Of a DNA stretch of 53,795 nt, positions 34,304-42,501 are shown in pieces (within the stretch, counting starts at the first letter, position 1; each line of letters opens with the position of its first letter). The translations under genes were made by a program, and so were the position numbers. Source of the DNA: Spirochaetota bacterium. Lineage in GTDB: Bacteria > Spirochaetota > UBA4802 > JAFGJZ01. The notes under the pieces were generated by a model that was not told the DNA's origin, searched no databases, and was given only the letters and a program-made list of their open reading frames with translations. The stretch lies in NCBI GenBank assembly GCA_029554345.1, contig JAKPJF010000120.1:1-53795 (forward strand), given 5' to 3'.

Positions 34304-35018
34304 CATCCGGAAAATCATTCTTGCCGACTGCCAAAAACAAGAGCTTATCGTCGACTTCAGCGAAGGCTTTGACGGTTTGGAAATAAACGTGGGCAAAGGG
34401 GCTAATCTAGCTCTTAATCTCATTAATTTCGGCGAATCAAGAAATGGTAAAATCGTTGTAAAAGTTGAGGAAAATGCTGAATTATTTGCGACCATGGCCG
34501 ACTTTTCCAATGGAAATTCTCGCCTTGATGTCGCGATTAATTTAGTCGGAAGCAACGCTCGAGGAACATGGCGTCTGTCCACTCTTGCCAGTAATCAGGA
34601 TGATAAGAAATATGCGGTTCACTTTCATCATCTCGCACAGAGTACATATGGCTTGATGGACAATTACGGAGTTGCCCGCAATTCTTCGCGTCTCGCCTTC
34701 AGCGGCGCTAACGAAATCGCCCGCGGCGCGAAAAAGAGCAAGACCAAACAGAATGCAAAGATTATCGTCTTTGATGAAGGGGCGGTTGCCAAAGCCGATC
34801 CACGCCTTAACATCGATGAAAATGAAGTTGAGGCCTCCCACGCTGCCGTCGTCGGGAAATTAAGCGACGACCATCTCTTTTATCTGATGTCCCGCGGATT
34901 GAATCTAAATCAAGCCAAGAAGCTCATCACTTATGGCTATCTGCTTCCGATTGCCAATTACTTCCATGACGAGGCGATGAAAGAGAAAATTGCTAAAATT
35001 ATTGAGGAACGCGTATGA
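34293..35018 (+). CDS. sufD: SufD-like scaffold protein, short form
   Basis: A 241-residue SufBD-family protein, well below the ~420 residues of standard SufD. It consists of the beta-helix core and C-terminal domain, with [24 protein letters not shown] near residue 192, the diagnostic SufB/SufD block. The N-terminal helical domain is missing. ATG 34293 is chosen because AAGAGG lies just upstream and the overlap with sufC is 11 bases. It should pair with SufB and SufC. Confidence 0.88.
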   Translation: MANNIRKIILADCQKQELIVDFSEGFDGLEINVGKGANLALNLINFGESRNGKIVVKVEENAELFATMADFSNGNSRLDVAINLVGSNARGTWRLSTLASNQDDKKYAVHFHHLAQSTYGLMDNYGVARNSSRLAFSGANEIARGAKKSKTKQNAKIIVFDEGAVAKADPRLNIDENEVEASHAAVVGKLSDDHLFYLMSRGLNLNQAKKLITYGYLLPIANYFHDEAMKEKIAKIIEERV

Positions 35019-36253
35019 AAAAAATCGATCCGTATTTAATAAGAGATGACTTTCCGATGTTTAAAAATAAAGTCATGATGCAAGGAAAACCGCTCATTTT
35101 TCTCGACAATGCTTCGACGACTTTTAAACCATATGCAGTCGAAAAAGCGGTCAATGCATATCTTCAATATGAAACCGCTAACTCTCATCGCGGCGACTAT
35201 GATTTATGCTATAACGTCGATGTTAAAATTGATGAGGCCCGCGCCACTTTAGCAAAGTTTATCAACGCCGAAAAAAGAGAAATTGTCTTCACGTCCGGAA
35301 CCTCGATGTCGATTAACTTAATTGCTTATGGTTACGGGACGAAATATCTGACCAAAGATGATGAGATTTTGATAACTCAGGCAGAGCACGCCAGCAACGT
35401 CTTACCGTGGTTTAAAGTCGGCGAGATGACCGGGTGCAAAATCAACTATATTCCGCTTAATGAAGATGGCAAACTCGTCCCGGAAAATCTCCGCAAGGTC
35501 ATCAGCAAGAAGACAAAGATTATCGCCGTCGCTCATGTGACGAATGTCCTCGGTTTTATCGTCGATATCAAAGAGATTACAAAAATCGCTCATCAATATG
35601 GCGCGATCGTCGTCTGCGATGGAGCGCAATCGGTGCCGCACATGCCGACCGATGTCAAAGATCTGGATGTAGATTTTCTCTCTTTTTCCGGCCACAAGAT
35701 GGTCGGTCCGACCGGCATCGGCGTCCTCTACGGAAAATATGGACTTCTTGAAAAGACGGCGCCGTTTATGACGGGAGGAGGCATGAATGCCAAATTCGAT
35801 ATGTGCGGTGATGTCACCTATCTGCAACCCCCCTCAAAATTTGAAGCCGGAACGCAGAACATCGAAGGCATATATGGGCTCAAGGCCGCCACTGATTATC
35901 TGATGTCACTCGGCATGGAAAATATTCGTCGCTATGAAGATGAACTGCGGACATACGCAATTGAAAAACTTAAGAAGAATGAAAGAGTTATTTTGTATAA
36001 CGAAAAAGCGGAATCCGGCATTATCACCTTTAATATTAAAGGTGTGTTTGCTCAGGATGAGGCGACATACTTGAATTCGCAAGGCATTGCCTGCCGTTCG
36101 GGACAGCACTGTGCGAAAGTTCTTCTCGACTATTTGGGCGAAGTTGCGACGGTGCGCGCATCTCTTTATTTTTACAATACCAAAGAAGATATTGATGCCT
36201 TTGTTTCGGCATTAGAAAAAGGAGGCGATTTCCTCGATGCCTATTTCGCTTGA
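35015..36253 (+). CDS. sufS: Cysteine desulfurase SufS
   Basis: A 412-residue class V aminotransferase-fold enzyme. The PLP lysine is K228 in SFSGHKMVGPTG. DGAQSVPHM lies at 202-210. The catalytic Cys366 lies in ACRSGQHCAK, the group II (SufS) type loop. It removes sulfur from L-cysteine and passes persulfide to SufU. ATGA overlap with sufD; the 3' end overlaps sufU by 17 bases. Confidence 0.95.
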   Translation: MKKIDPYLIRDDFPMFKNKVMMQGKPLIFLDNASTTFKPYAVEKAVNAYLQYETANSHRGDYDLCYNVDVKIDEARATLAKFINAEKREIVFTSGTSMSINLIAYGYGTKYLTKDDEILITQAEHASNVLPWFKVGEMTGCKINYIPLNEDGKLVPENLRKVISKKTKIIAVAHVTNVLGFIVDIKEITKIAHQYGAIVVCDGAQSVPHMPTDVKDLDVDFLSFSGHKMVGPTGIGVLYGKYGLLEKTAPFMTGGGMNAKFDMCGDVTYLQPPSKFEAGTQNIEGIYGLKAATDYLMSLGMENIRRYEDELRTYAIEKLKKNERVILYNEKAESGIITFNIKGVFAQDEATYLNSQGIACRSGQHCAKVLLDYLGEVATVRASLYFYNTKEDIDAFVSALEKGGDFLDAYFA

Positions 36254-36683
36254 TCCGCAGATGATGCGGGCAATTATTATGGACCATTATGAGAAACCTC
36301 GGAATAAGCGGACACCGCATGATGACCGCTATCAGATGATGCACATCGATTCACCGAATTGCATCGATGATATCAATGTTTTTCTTCTTGAAGAAAATGG
36401 GGTCATTTCCGACTGCGCCTTTGATGGTATAGCTTGCACGATTTCGACCGCCTCGACCGACATTATGACCGAGTTGGTAATCGGCAAAAATGTTCAAGAT
36501 GCCCTCTATATAATCGAACAATATCAGAAGATGATTCACGAGCAACCCTTTGATGATACGGTTCTCGACGAAGCCATCGTTTTTATCAACACGCATCGCC
36601 AGGCCGCCCGCATTAAATGCGCGACAATCGGCTGGGATGCCCTTAAGGAGCTTTTAGATCACGATCACAAACATGAAAAATAA
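36237..36683 (+). CDS. sufU: Sulfur-relay protein SufU
   Basis: A 148-residue IscU-like SufU. Zinc and acceptor ligands C42, D44, C67 and C128 are in place ([26 protein letters not shown]). It accepts persulfide from SufS and hands sulfur to SufBCD. The spacing between C67 and C128 includes the SufU-type insertion. ATG 36237 follows GGAGG at about 11 bases. It overlaps sufS by 17 and sufB by 11 bases. Confidence 0.94.
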   Translation: MPISLDPQMMRAIIMDHYEKPRNKRTPHDDRYQMMHIDSPNCIDDINVFLLEENGVISDCAFDGIACTISTASTDIMTELVIGKNVQDALYIIEQYQKMIHEQPFDDTVLDEAIVFINTHRQAARIKCATIGWDALKELLDHDHKHEK

Positions 36684-38067
36684 GCTTCCCCAAAAAGAAT
36701 ACGAATATGGATTTAAAGACGAAGATGTCTCGATTTTAAACACCGGAAAAGGTTTAAGTGAAGAGGTTGTTCGCACTATTTCTCGGTTAAAAAACGAGCC
36801 GGAGTGGATGCTCGAATTTCGCCTCAAATCCTATCGCGCTTTTTTAAAGCTTCCAATGCCAAAATTCGGGCCTGATTTGGCATTCCTTAATTTCGATGTT
36901 TACACCTATTTCACACGCCCCAGCGAAAAAGAAGAATCGAGTTGGGACGAAGTTCCCGAAACGATTAAAAAGACGTTTCAGAAGTTGGGAATTCCCGAAG
37001 CTGAACAAAAGTATCTTTCCGGCGTTGCCACGCAATATGAATCCGAGATGGTGTATCACAACATGCTGAAAGAGGTTGAGGAAAAAGGCGTCGTTTTTCT
37101 TTCGACCGACCAAGCGCTAAAAATGATGCCCGATCTGTTCAGAAAATATTTCAATACCGTCGTGCCTTTTGCCGACAATAAATTTTCGGCGCTTAATGGC
37201 GCGGTCTGGTCCGGCGGTTCGTTTATCTATGTCCCCAAGGGCGTCAAACTCGATAAGCCGTTACAATCTTATTTCCGCATCAACAACGAGCGCTCCGGAC
37301 AGTTTGAAAGGACGCTGATCATCATCGATGAAGGAGCGGATGTTCATTATGTCGAAGGCTGCACGGCGCCTATTTATTCTCGCGAATCACTGCACGCCGC
37401 CGTTGTCGAAATCGTTGTTTTACGCGATGGTAAATGCCGTTATTCAACCGTTCAGAACTGGTCAAAAAACATTGTAAATCTCGTTACAAAACGCGCGATT
37501 TGCCATGATAATGCGCAAATGGAGTGGATTGACGGCAACATCGGAAGCCAGGTTAACATGAAGTATCCGGCCGTTATTTTATCCGGCGACGGATCAAGAG
37601 GAACTTGCATTTCGATCGCCGTTTCTGATCATGGTCAATATCAGGATGCCGGTGCGCGTATGATTCATCTGGGCAAGAATACGAGTTCAACGATTATATC
37701 TAAATCAATCGTACGAAATGGCGGAGTCGCCAACTACCGCGGCACAGTCCGCCACGAAAAAGGAGCGCTCAACTCGCGCAGCCATGTCGAGTGCGATACG
37801 CTGATTCTCGACGATATTTCAAAAAGCGATACGATTCCCACCAATCAAGTTTTCAATGATCAGTCGTATATCGAACACGAAGCGACGGTCAGTAAGATCA
37901 ATGAAGATCAACTCTTTTACCTGATGTCGCGCGGCATGAGTGAAAAAGACGCCACACAGATGATTATCATGGGTTTTATCGAGCCTTTTTCGCGGGAACT
38001 TCCGATGGAATATGCCGTCGAACTTAATCAGTTGATTAAGATGGACATGGAAGGAAGCGTCGGTTAG
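36673..38067 (+). CDS. sufB: Fe-S scaffold protein SufB
   Basis: A 464-residue SufB, full length for the family. The N-terminal domain is present ([13 protein letters not shown]). The beta-helix includes [13 protein letters not shown] near residue 180 and HYVEGCTAP near 232. The C-terminal block [22 protein letters not shown] starts near residue 402. Clusters are built on the SufBC2D complex. The stop TAG shares its last G with the GTG start of mnmG. Confidence 0.95.
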   Translation: MKNKLPQKEYEYGFKDEDVSILNTGKGLSEEVVRTISRLKNEPEWMLEFRLKSYRAFLKLPMPKFGPDLAFLNFDVYTYFTRPSEKEESSWDEVPETIKKTFQKLGIPEAEQKYLSGVATQYESEMVYHNMLKEVEEKGVVFLSTDQALKMMPDLFRKYFNTVVPFADNKFSALNGAVWSGGSFIYVPKGVKLDKPLQSYFRINNERSGQFERTLIIIDEGADVHYVEGCTAPIYSRESLHAAVVEIVVLRDGKCRYSTVQNWSKNIVNLVTKRAICHDNAQMEWIDGNIGSQVNMKYPAVILSGDGSRGTCISIAVSDHGQYQDAGARMIHLGKNTSSTIISKSIVRNGGVANYRGTVRHEKGALNSRSHVECDTLILDDISKSDTIPTNQVFNDQSYIEHEATVSKINEDQLFYLMSRGMSEKDATQMIIMGFIEPFSRELPMEYAVELNQLIKMDMEGSVG

Positions 38068-39938
38068 TGGAATTCGATGTCATCGTCGTCGGCGGCGGTC
38101 ACGCCGGCGTCGAAGCTGCTCACGCGGCGGCTTCTATGGGATGTAAAACTTTGCTTTGCACCCTGAATTTTAAAACTGTCTCGCGCATGTCGTGCAACCC
38201 GTCAATCGGCGGATCAGCCAAAGGCATCGTCGTCCGTGAAATCGACGCCTTGGGCGGCATCATGGGAGTTGCTGCCGATTATCAATACTTGCAGATGAAA
38301 ATGCTCAATACCGGCAAAGGACCGGGCGTCCAGTGTTTAAGGACGCAAAGCGACCGCAATATTTATCCGGGCCGCGTTCAGGAAATACTGTTAAATACTT
38401 CTAACCTTGAAATTAAAGAAGCCATGGTCACATCCCTACTACACGATAACGAAAAAGTTTTTGGGGTGGTGATGTCCGACGGCGCTGAAATAAGAGCAAA
38501 AGCTGTGGTTATTACGACAGGAACATATATGGAAGCGCAGATTTTACGCGGTCTTGAAAAAACCGCAAGCGGTCCCGACGGCGAAAAGGCTTCGGTTGGA
38601 TTGTCCAAAAATCTCACTGAGATGGGTATCGAAATTTACCGCCTAAAAACCGGAACGCCACCGCGCATTCGCAAGTCGTCGATTGATTTTTCGAAGGCCA
38701 GCGTTCAATACGGCACGAATGCCAAGTTAGCTTTTTCTTACACGACAAAAGAATTCGTGGCCTTTGAAAATCAGGCGGTTTGCCATCTTATTTATACTTC
38801 TCCTAAAACGCATGAAATAATTCGAAATAACTTAGAACGCTCCGCCCAGTTTAATGGCCAAATCAAAGGTGTCGGACCCCGTTATTGTCCTTCAATTGAA
38901 GGCAAAATAACGACTTTCTATGATAAGCCGCGTCACCAGCTCTTTCTTGAGCCCGAGACAAAAGATGGCGACTCGATTTATATTCAGGGCTTTGCGACTT
39001 CCATGCCACGCGACGTCCAAGAACAGATGGTCCGCTCATTACCCGGATTTGAAAATGCTGAAATTCTCAAATATGGATATGCGATTGAGTATGATGCAAT
39101 CGTTCCGACCCAGTTCGATGCGACTTTGCGTGTTAAAAAGTATCGAGGTCTTTATGGAGCCGGTCAGATTTGCGGGACATCCGGATATGAAGAAGCCGCC
39201 GGGCTCGGCATCATGGCCGGCATAAATGCCGTTTTGGCAATTCGCGGTCAAGCACCCCTTATCTTAAAGAGGAATGAAGCCTACATTGCCGTGATGATTG
39301 ATGACCTCGTCACCAAAGGGGCCATCGAACCATATCGACTCCTGTCTTCGCGAGCGGAATACCGCCTGCTCCTCAGACACGACAATGCCGACTTAAGACT
39401 CACTGAATACGGTTACCAACTCGGCCTTATTCCCGAAGCGAGATATCAAAGTTTTTTGCAAAAAAATGAAAGCTTGAATCGCGTTCTGTCAATCTTAAGA
39501 AAAACGTATTTAGGCGCCAACAAAAAAGTGAATGAATATCTGCTTAAAATTGGGTGTACACCTTTAAAAGGCGGTACTCTGGCTTATGATTTATTAAAGC
39601 GCCCCGATGTCGCTTATTCGACCATGATTGAACTCATCCCTGAACTGATATTTCATCCTCTTGATGAAACGGGTATTATGCAACTTGAAATAATGGTTAA
39701 ATATGAGGGGTATATCGCCAAGCAAGAAAAGGAAGCAAAATCTTTTGCGAAATTTGAAAGCCTGCTTCTACCTGAAGACCTCGATTATCTCCATATTGAC
39801 GGACTCGCTTTGGAATCGCGTCAGAAACTGCAAAAAATTCGCCCCAGGACGATCGGTCAGGCAAGCCGCGTCGGCGGAGTTAATCCTAGCGATATTTCCG
39901 TGCTCGTTTTAACATTAAAAAGGCGAGGACTATTATGA
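38067..39938 (+). CDS. mnmG: tRNA uridine-5-carboxymethylaminomethyl modification enzyme MnmG
   Basis: A 623-residue MnmG (GidA). FAD-binding GGGHAGVEAAHAAA is at residues 9-22. MSCNPSIGGSAKG near residue 44 and LKTGTPPRI near residue 193 follow, and the C-terminal helical domain for MnmE binding is present (SRVGGVNPSDISVL). With MnmE it modifies U34 of tRNA. It starts with GTG at 38067, one base into the sufB stop, and is followed by rsmG through ATGA. Its presence in the suf transcript is not the usual origin-proximal setting. Confidence 0.95.
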   Translation: MEFDVIVVGGGHAGVEAAHAAASMGCKTLLCTLNFKTVSRMSCNPSIGGSAKGIVVREIDALGGIMGVAADYQYLQMKMLNTGKGPGVQCLRTQSDRNIYPGRVQEILLNTSNLEIKEAMVTSLLHDNEKVFGVVMSDGAEIRAKAVVITTGTYMEAQILRGLEKTASGPDGEKASVGLSKNLTEMGIEIYRLKTGTPPRIRKSSIDFSKASVQYGTNAKLAFSYTTKEFVAFENQAVCHLIYTSPKTHEIIRNNLERSAQFNGQIKGVGPRYCPSIEGKITTFYDKPRHQLFLEPETKDGDSIYIQGFATSMPRDVQEQMVRSLPGFENAEILKYGYAIEYDAIVPTQFDATLRVKKYRGLYGAGQICGTSGYEEAAGLGIMAGINAVLAIRGQAPLILKRNEAYIAVMIDDLVTKGAIEPYRLLSSRAEYRLLLRHDNADLRLTEYGYQLGLIPEARYQSFLQKNESLNRVLSILRKTYLGANKKVNEYLLKIGCTPLKGGTLAYDLLKRPDVAYSTMIELIPELIFHPLDETGIMQLEIMVKYEGYIAKQEKEAKSFAKFESLLLPEDLDYLHIDGLALESRQKLQKIRPRTIGQASRVGGVNPSDISVLVLTLKRRGLL

Positions 39939-40639
39939 ACTTTGAACAATTTCAAGACTATTGCATGAATGAGTTGAATCTCACCTTGAACGCATCGCAG
40001 ATGGGGGCGTTTACAAGCTACTTAGTTTTGCTAAAAGAGTGGAATGTCATGTTTAATCTCACCGCCATCACCGACGAAGAAAAGATTATCGAAAAGCATT
40101 TTTTGGATAGTCTGCTGCCGTTAAAATATGTTTCTATTAAGGAAAAATCGCTGATTGACATCGGTTCTGGGGCCGGTTTTCCCGGAGTCGTTTTGGCAAT
40201 CGCGAATCCGCAAGCCAACATTGTCTTGCTAGAACCAAACAATAAGAAAGCCCGTTTCTTACAGACCGTTAAAGACAATTTGCATCTTGATAATGTCACC
40301 ATCGTCGTCGGACGGGCCGAAACGCAAAATGCATTGCGCGAGGAATTTGATTTTGCAATCGCCCGGGCGGTTAAACAGCTGAACATCCTCCTGGAATTAG
40401 CAATCCCTTTATTGAAGGTTAAAGGCCTTTTTATCGCCATGAAATCCCAGGGGGCGAGCGAAGAAATCATCGCCTCGAAAAAAGCCATGCAAATCTTGAA
40501 AGCCAAAATTGTCGTTTGCCATGAAGATATTTTGCCGACGGATAAAGATTTGAGAGTCAATCTTCTTATCGTTAAAAACGATACGACTCCCCTTCGCTAT
40601 CCGCGCATCTACAGTCAGATAAGTTCTAAGCCGCTTTAA
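39935..40639 (+). CDS. rsmG: 16S rRNA m7G527 methyltransferase RsmG
   Basis: A 234-residue RsmG (GidB). It has LKEWNVMFNLTAIT near residue 32, the SAM-binding IDIGSGAGFPGVVLAI near residue 70, and LLEPNNKKARFL near residue 101. It methylates G527 of 16S rRNA; loss in other bacteria gives low-level streptomycin resistance. Coupled to mnmG by ATGA overlap. Followed by a short gap with a palindrome before parA. Confidence 0.94.
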   Translation: MNFEQFQDYCMNELNLTLNASQMGAFTSYLVLLKEWNVMFNLTAITDEEKIIEKHFLDSLLPLKYVSIKEKSLIDIGSGAGFPGVVLAIANPQANIVLLEPNNKKARFLQTVKDNLHLDNVTIVVGRAETQNALREEFDFAIARAVKQLNILLELAIPLLKVKGLFIAMKSQGASEEIIASKKAMQILKAKIVVCHEDILPTDKDLRVNLLIVKNDTTPLRYPRIYSQISSKPL

Positions 40640-40671
40640 TTGTTTATGCTTCTTACCATTTAAGGTAAACT
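40640..40671 (+). promoter_or_regulatory. Palindrome and possible promoter before parA
   Basis: An inverted repeat TTACC-ATTTAA-GGTAA (40653-40668) overlaps TAAACT (40666-40671), a possible -10 box. The parA ATG at 40680 is only 8 bases further and lacks a Shine-Dalgarno, so a leaderless start is possible. TTGTTT at 40640 is 20 bp away, rather far for a -35. Confidence 0.35.
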
Positions 40672-40679
40672 AATACATC

Positions 40680-41453
40680 ATGACCAAAATCATCGGCATT
40701 GCCAATCAAAAAGGCGGCGTTGGAAAAACGACGACCGCAATCAATTTGTCCAGCGCCTTGGCCCATTTCAAAAGGCGCATTTTATTGATTGATTTAGATC
40801 CGCAGAGCGACGCGACCCGCGGACTCGGCTTTGATTCGACGCTCCTGAGCCGGAGCATTTATGATGTCCTGGCAAATGGCTATGACATCAATAAAGTGAT
40901 TAAGCGCACGGCTCTTAAATATCTAGACCTCCTCCCGAGCAGTTTAAAGCTTGCCTCCCTTGATTCGACGCTGAGTGACAAAGTCGAAGACAAGACGCTC
41001 GTTCTCCGCGAGTCGTTAAAAAATCTCAAAAAAGAATATGACTATATTGTCATCGACTGCCCTCCTTCACTCGGCATTTTAAATCTTAATTCGATGGCTG
41101 CTTCCGATGGGATATTGATTCCGGTACAGTGCGAATATTTCGCCCTCGAGGCTGTCGCGACGACACTTGCAGCCATTTCAAAAGTCCAGCGAACTTCTAA
41201 TCCGAAGCTTGGAATCGAGGGTTTCTTATTGACGATGTATGATTCAAGAACGAGACTTGGAACGGAAATAACCACGCAAATCAGGGCTCTATTTAAAGAA
41301 AATACCTTTTTGGCGACTATTCCTCGCAATATTTCGATTCCCGAGTCTTCCTCAAAAGGTCTGCCGGTAACGCTTTATCGCCCAAGTTCCGCGGGAAGCC
41401 TCGCCTATTTTTCCTTGGCCCGCGAAGTGATGGATAAAGAATTTATTCGTTAA
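40680..41453 (+). CDS. parA: ParA/Soj chromosome partitioning ATPase
   Basis: A 257-residue ParA/Soj. The deviant Walker A KGGVGKTTT is at residues 10-18. LIDLDPQSDAT near residue 39 and VIDCPPSLGILNLN near residue 122 follow, with the C-terminal GLPVTLYRPSSAGSLAYFSLA block. It would form an ATP-driven gradient that positions the origin with ParB. No parB or noc gene follows in this window, unlike the usual parA-parB pair next to mnmG-rsmG. Confidence 0.93.
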   Translation: MTKIIGIANQKGGVGKTTTAINLSSALAHFKRRILLIDLDPQSDATRGLGFDSTLLSRSIYDVLANGYDINKVIKRTALKYLDLLPSSLKLASLDSTLSDKVEDKTLVLRESLKNLKKEYDYIVIDCPPSLGILNLNSMAASDGILIPVQCEYFALEAVATTLAAISKVQRTSNPKLGIEGFLLTMYDSRTRLGTEITTQIRALFKENTFLATIPRNISIPESSSKGLPVTLYRPSSAGSLAYFSLAREVMDKEFIR

Positions 41454-41494
41454 CTAATCTTTACTATTTGTGCATAAAGCACAATAATTGATTT

Positions 41495-42073
41495 ATGGTA
41501 AAATACTATTTTTTCACATCGCAGAAAGACATTAATGCCGAGCGTTTTAACGCCGCGCTCGTCAGCTCGTATAAAAACATCTTTTCAATCACTTTTTTTG
41601 ATGGTCGAAGCGGTTATGTTTTATCCGATGAGCACTTGTATGATTATTTGGAATCGCTTATTCCCGTCATCATGAGCGACACGGATAATTCGTATCAATT
41701 TTTGATGAGCCACGACGATAGTCAAGTGAGCCGGACCGCCATGAAAAAGATGACTAAAAGTCGAGGCGTCCATCTCAGCACCATGGCCGACATCTTGTTA
41801 AATTTGGCACTTGAAAATGACTTTGAATTGATAAGCCTTGCCAAAAGACAATATGCGGCGATTTCGCGCCCTTTGATGGTCACTGCCGAGATGTTTATCT
41901 CGTGCGGACTCAATGCTTCCCTGGCCGCTAAAAAACTATATGTTCATCGCAATACCTTCGCTTACCGGCTCAATCAATTCATCGAGGCGACAAATCTCGA
42001 TATCCGGGATTTTCACAATGCCTTATTCTTTAATATTTTTACCAAACTTATTTCTAACAGCCGGATTCAATAA
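41495..42073 (+). CDS. PucR-type helix-turn-helix protein
   Basis: A 192-residue protein. The last ~60 residues match the C-terminal HTH of PucR/CdaR regulators: AAKKLYVHRNTFAYRLNQFIEATNLDIRDFHNALFF near residues 147-184. The N-terminal ~130 residues are unfamiliar; I see no GAF or metabolite domain. No Shine-Dalgarno precedes ATG 41495. An AATAAT sits 6 bases upstream, and a TTGTGC / GCACAA repeat lies at 41468-41484. It is a likely regulator next to the V-ATPase operon; target unknown. Confidence 0.7.
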   Translation: MVKYYFFTSQKDINAERFNAALVSSYKNIFSITFFDGRSGYVLSDEHLYDYLESLIPVIMSDTDNSYQFLMSHDDSQVSRTAMKKMTKSRGVHLSTMADILLNLALENDFELISLAKRQYAAISRPLMVTAEMFISCGLNASLAAKKLYVHRNTFAYRLNQFIEATNLDIRDFHNALFFNIFTKLISNSRIQ

Positions 42074-42093
42074 CTAGCTTTTTAAATATTTGT

Positions 42094-42139
42094 CTTCCTA
42101 GGAAGTTATATAGATATAACATTGTGAATATGCTAAAAT
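42094..42139 (+). promoter_or_regulatory. V-ATPase operon promoter with two tandem palindromes
   Basis: CTTCCTAGGAAG (42094-42105) is a perfect 12-bp palindrome. GTTATAT-AG-ATATAAC (42105-42120) is a second perfect repeat sharing one G with it. An extended -10 box TATGCTAAAAT (TAAAAT at 42134-42139) follows. A leader of about 35 bases with GAGG leads to GTG 42181. The palindromes sit in the -35 and upstream region, a position fit for a repressor or activator. Confidence 0.55.
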
Positions 42140-42180
42140 ACTAATTCGATATTTAATCTATGGATAAGTGAGGTAATTTT

Positions 42181-42501
42181 GTGGAAGCAATGAAGAAAAT
42201 AATCGAAGCCGAACGGCAAGCAGCAAGCCTTGTCACGGAGGCGCTCGTCTACAAAACGATGCTCATTAATCAAACCAAGAAAAGAGCGGAAGAAGAAGCT
42301 GCGTCCCTTATTAATGAAGCTGAGGCGCTCGGCAAGAAGCAAGAAGCTGAGGCGAACGCAAAAATCGCCGAAATCAAGGAAAAATTAGCCAACGATTTAA
42401 AAGAGATTGAAGAGAATATCAAAAAAAAGACCGCCCGCAAGAAAGATCATTTGATCAGTCAGTTGATTCAAGAGGTAACGTCCAGTGATCGTTCCCGTTA
42501 A
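42181..42501 (+). CDS. ntpF: V-type ATPase peripheral stalk subunit (NtpF/subunit H-G)
   Basis: A 106-residue, highly charged, continuous coiled-coil protein rich in Glu, Ala and Lys, as expected for the small peripheral-stalk subunit. It pairs with subunit E to hold A3B3 against rotation. GTG 42181 has GAGG 8 bases upstream. It is the first gene in the order F-I-K-E-C-G-A-B-D, the same as the Enterococcus hirae ntp operon, and overlaps ntpI by 17 bases. Confidence 0.8.
   Translation: MEAMKKIIEAERQAASLVTEALVYKTMLINQTKKRAEEEAASLINEAEALGKKQEAEANAKIAEIKEKLANDLKEIEENIKKKTARKKDHLISQLIQEVTSSDRSR

Noticed and set aside
33476-40639. Mycoplasma-type code with TGA as Trp
   Set aside because: TGA ends sufD, sufS and rsmG-region genes at expected family lengths, and Trp residues are TGG; standard bacterial code fits.
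40620-40700. Replication origin near mnmG-rsmG-parA
   Set aside because: No DnaA-box cluster, dnaA, rnpA or rpmH is visible here.
41468-41484. TTGTGC-ATAAA-GCACAA as parA terminator
   Set aside because: Only a 6-bp stem with no T run on the plus strand; more likely a binding site or chance.
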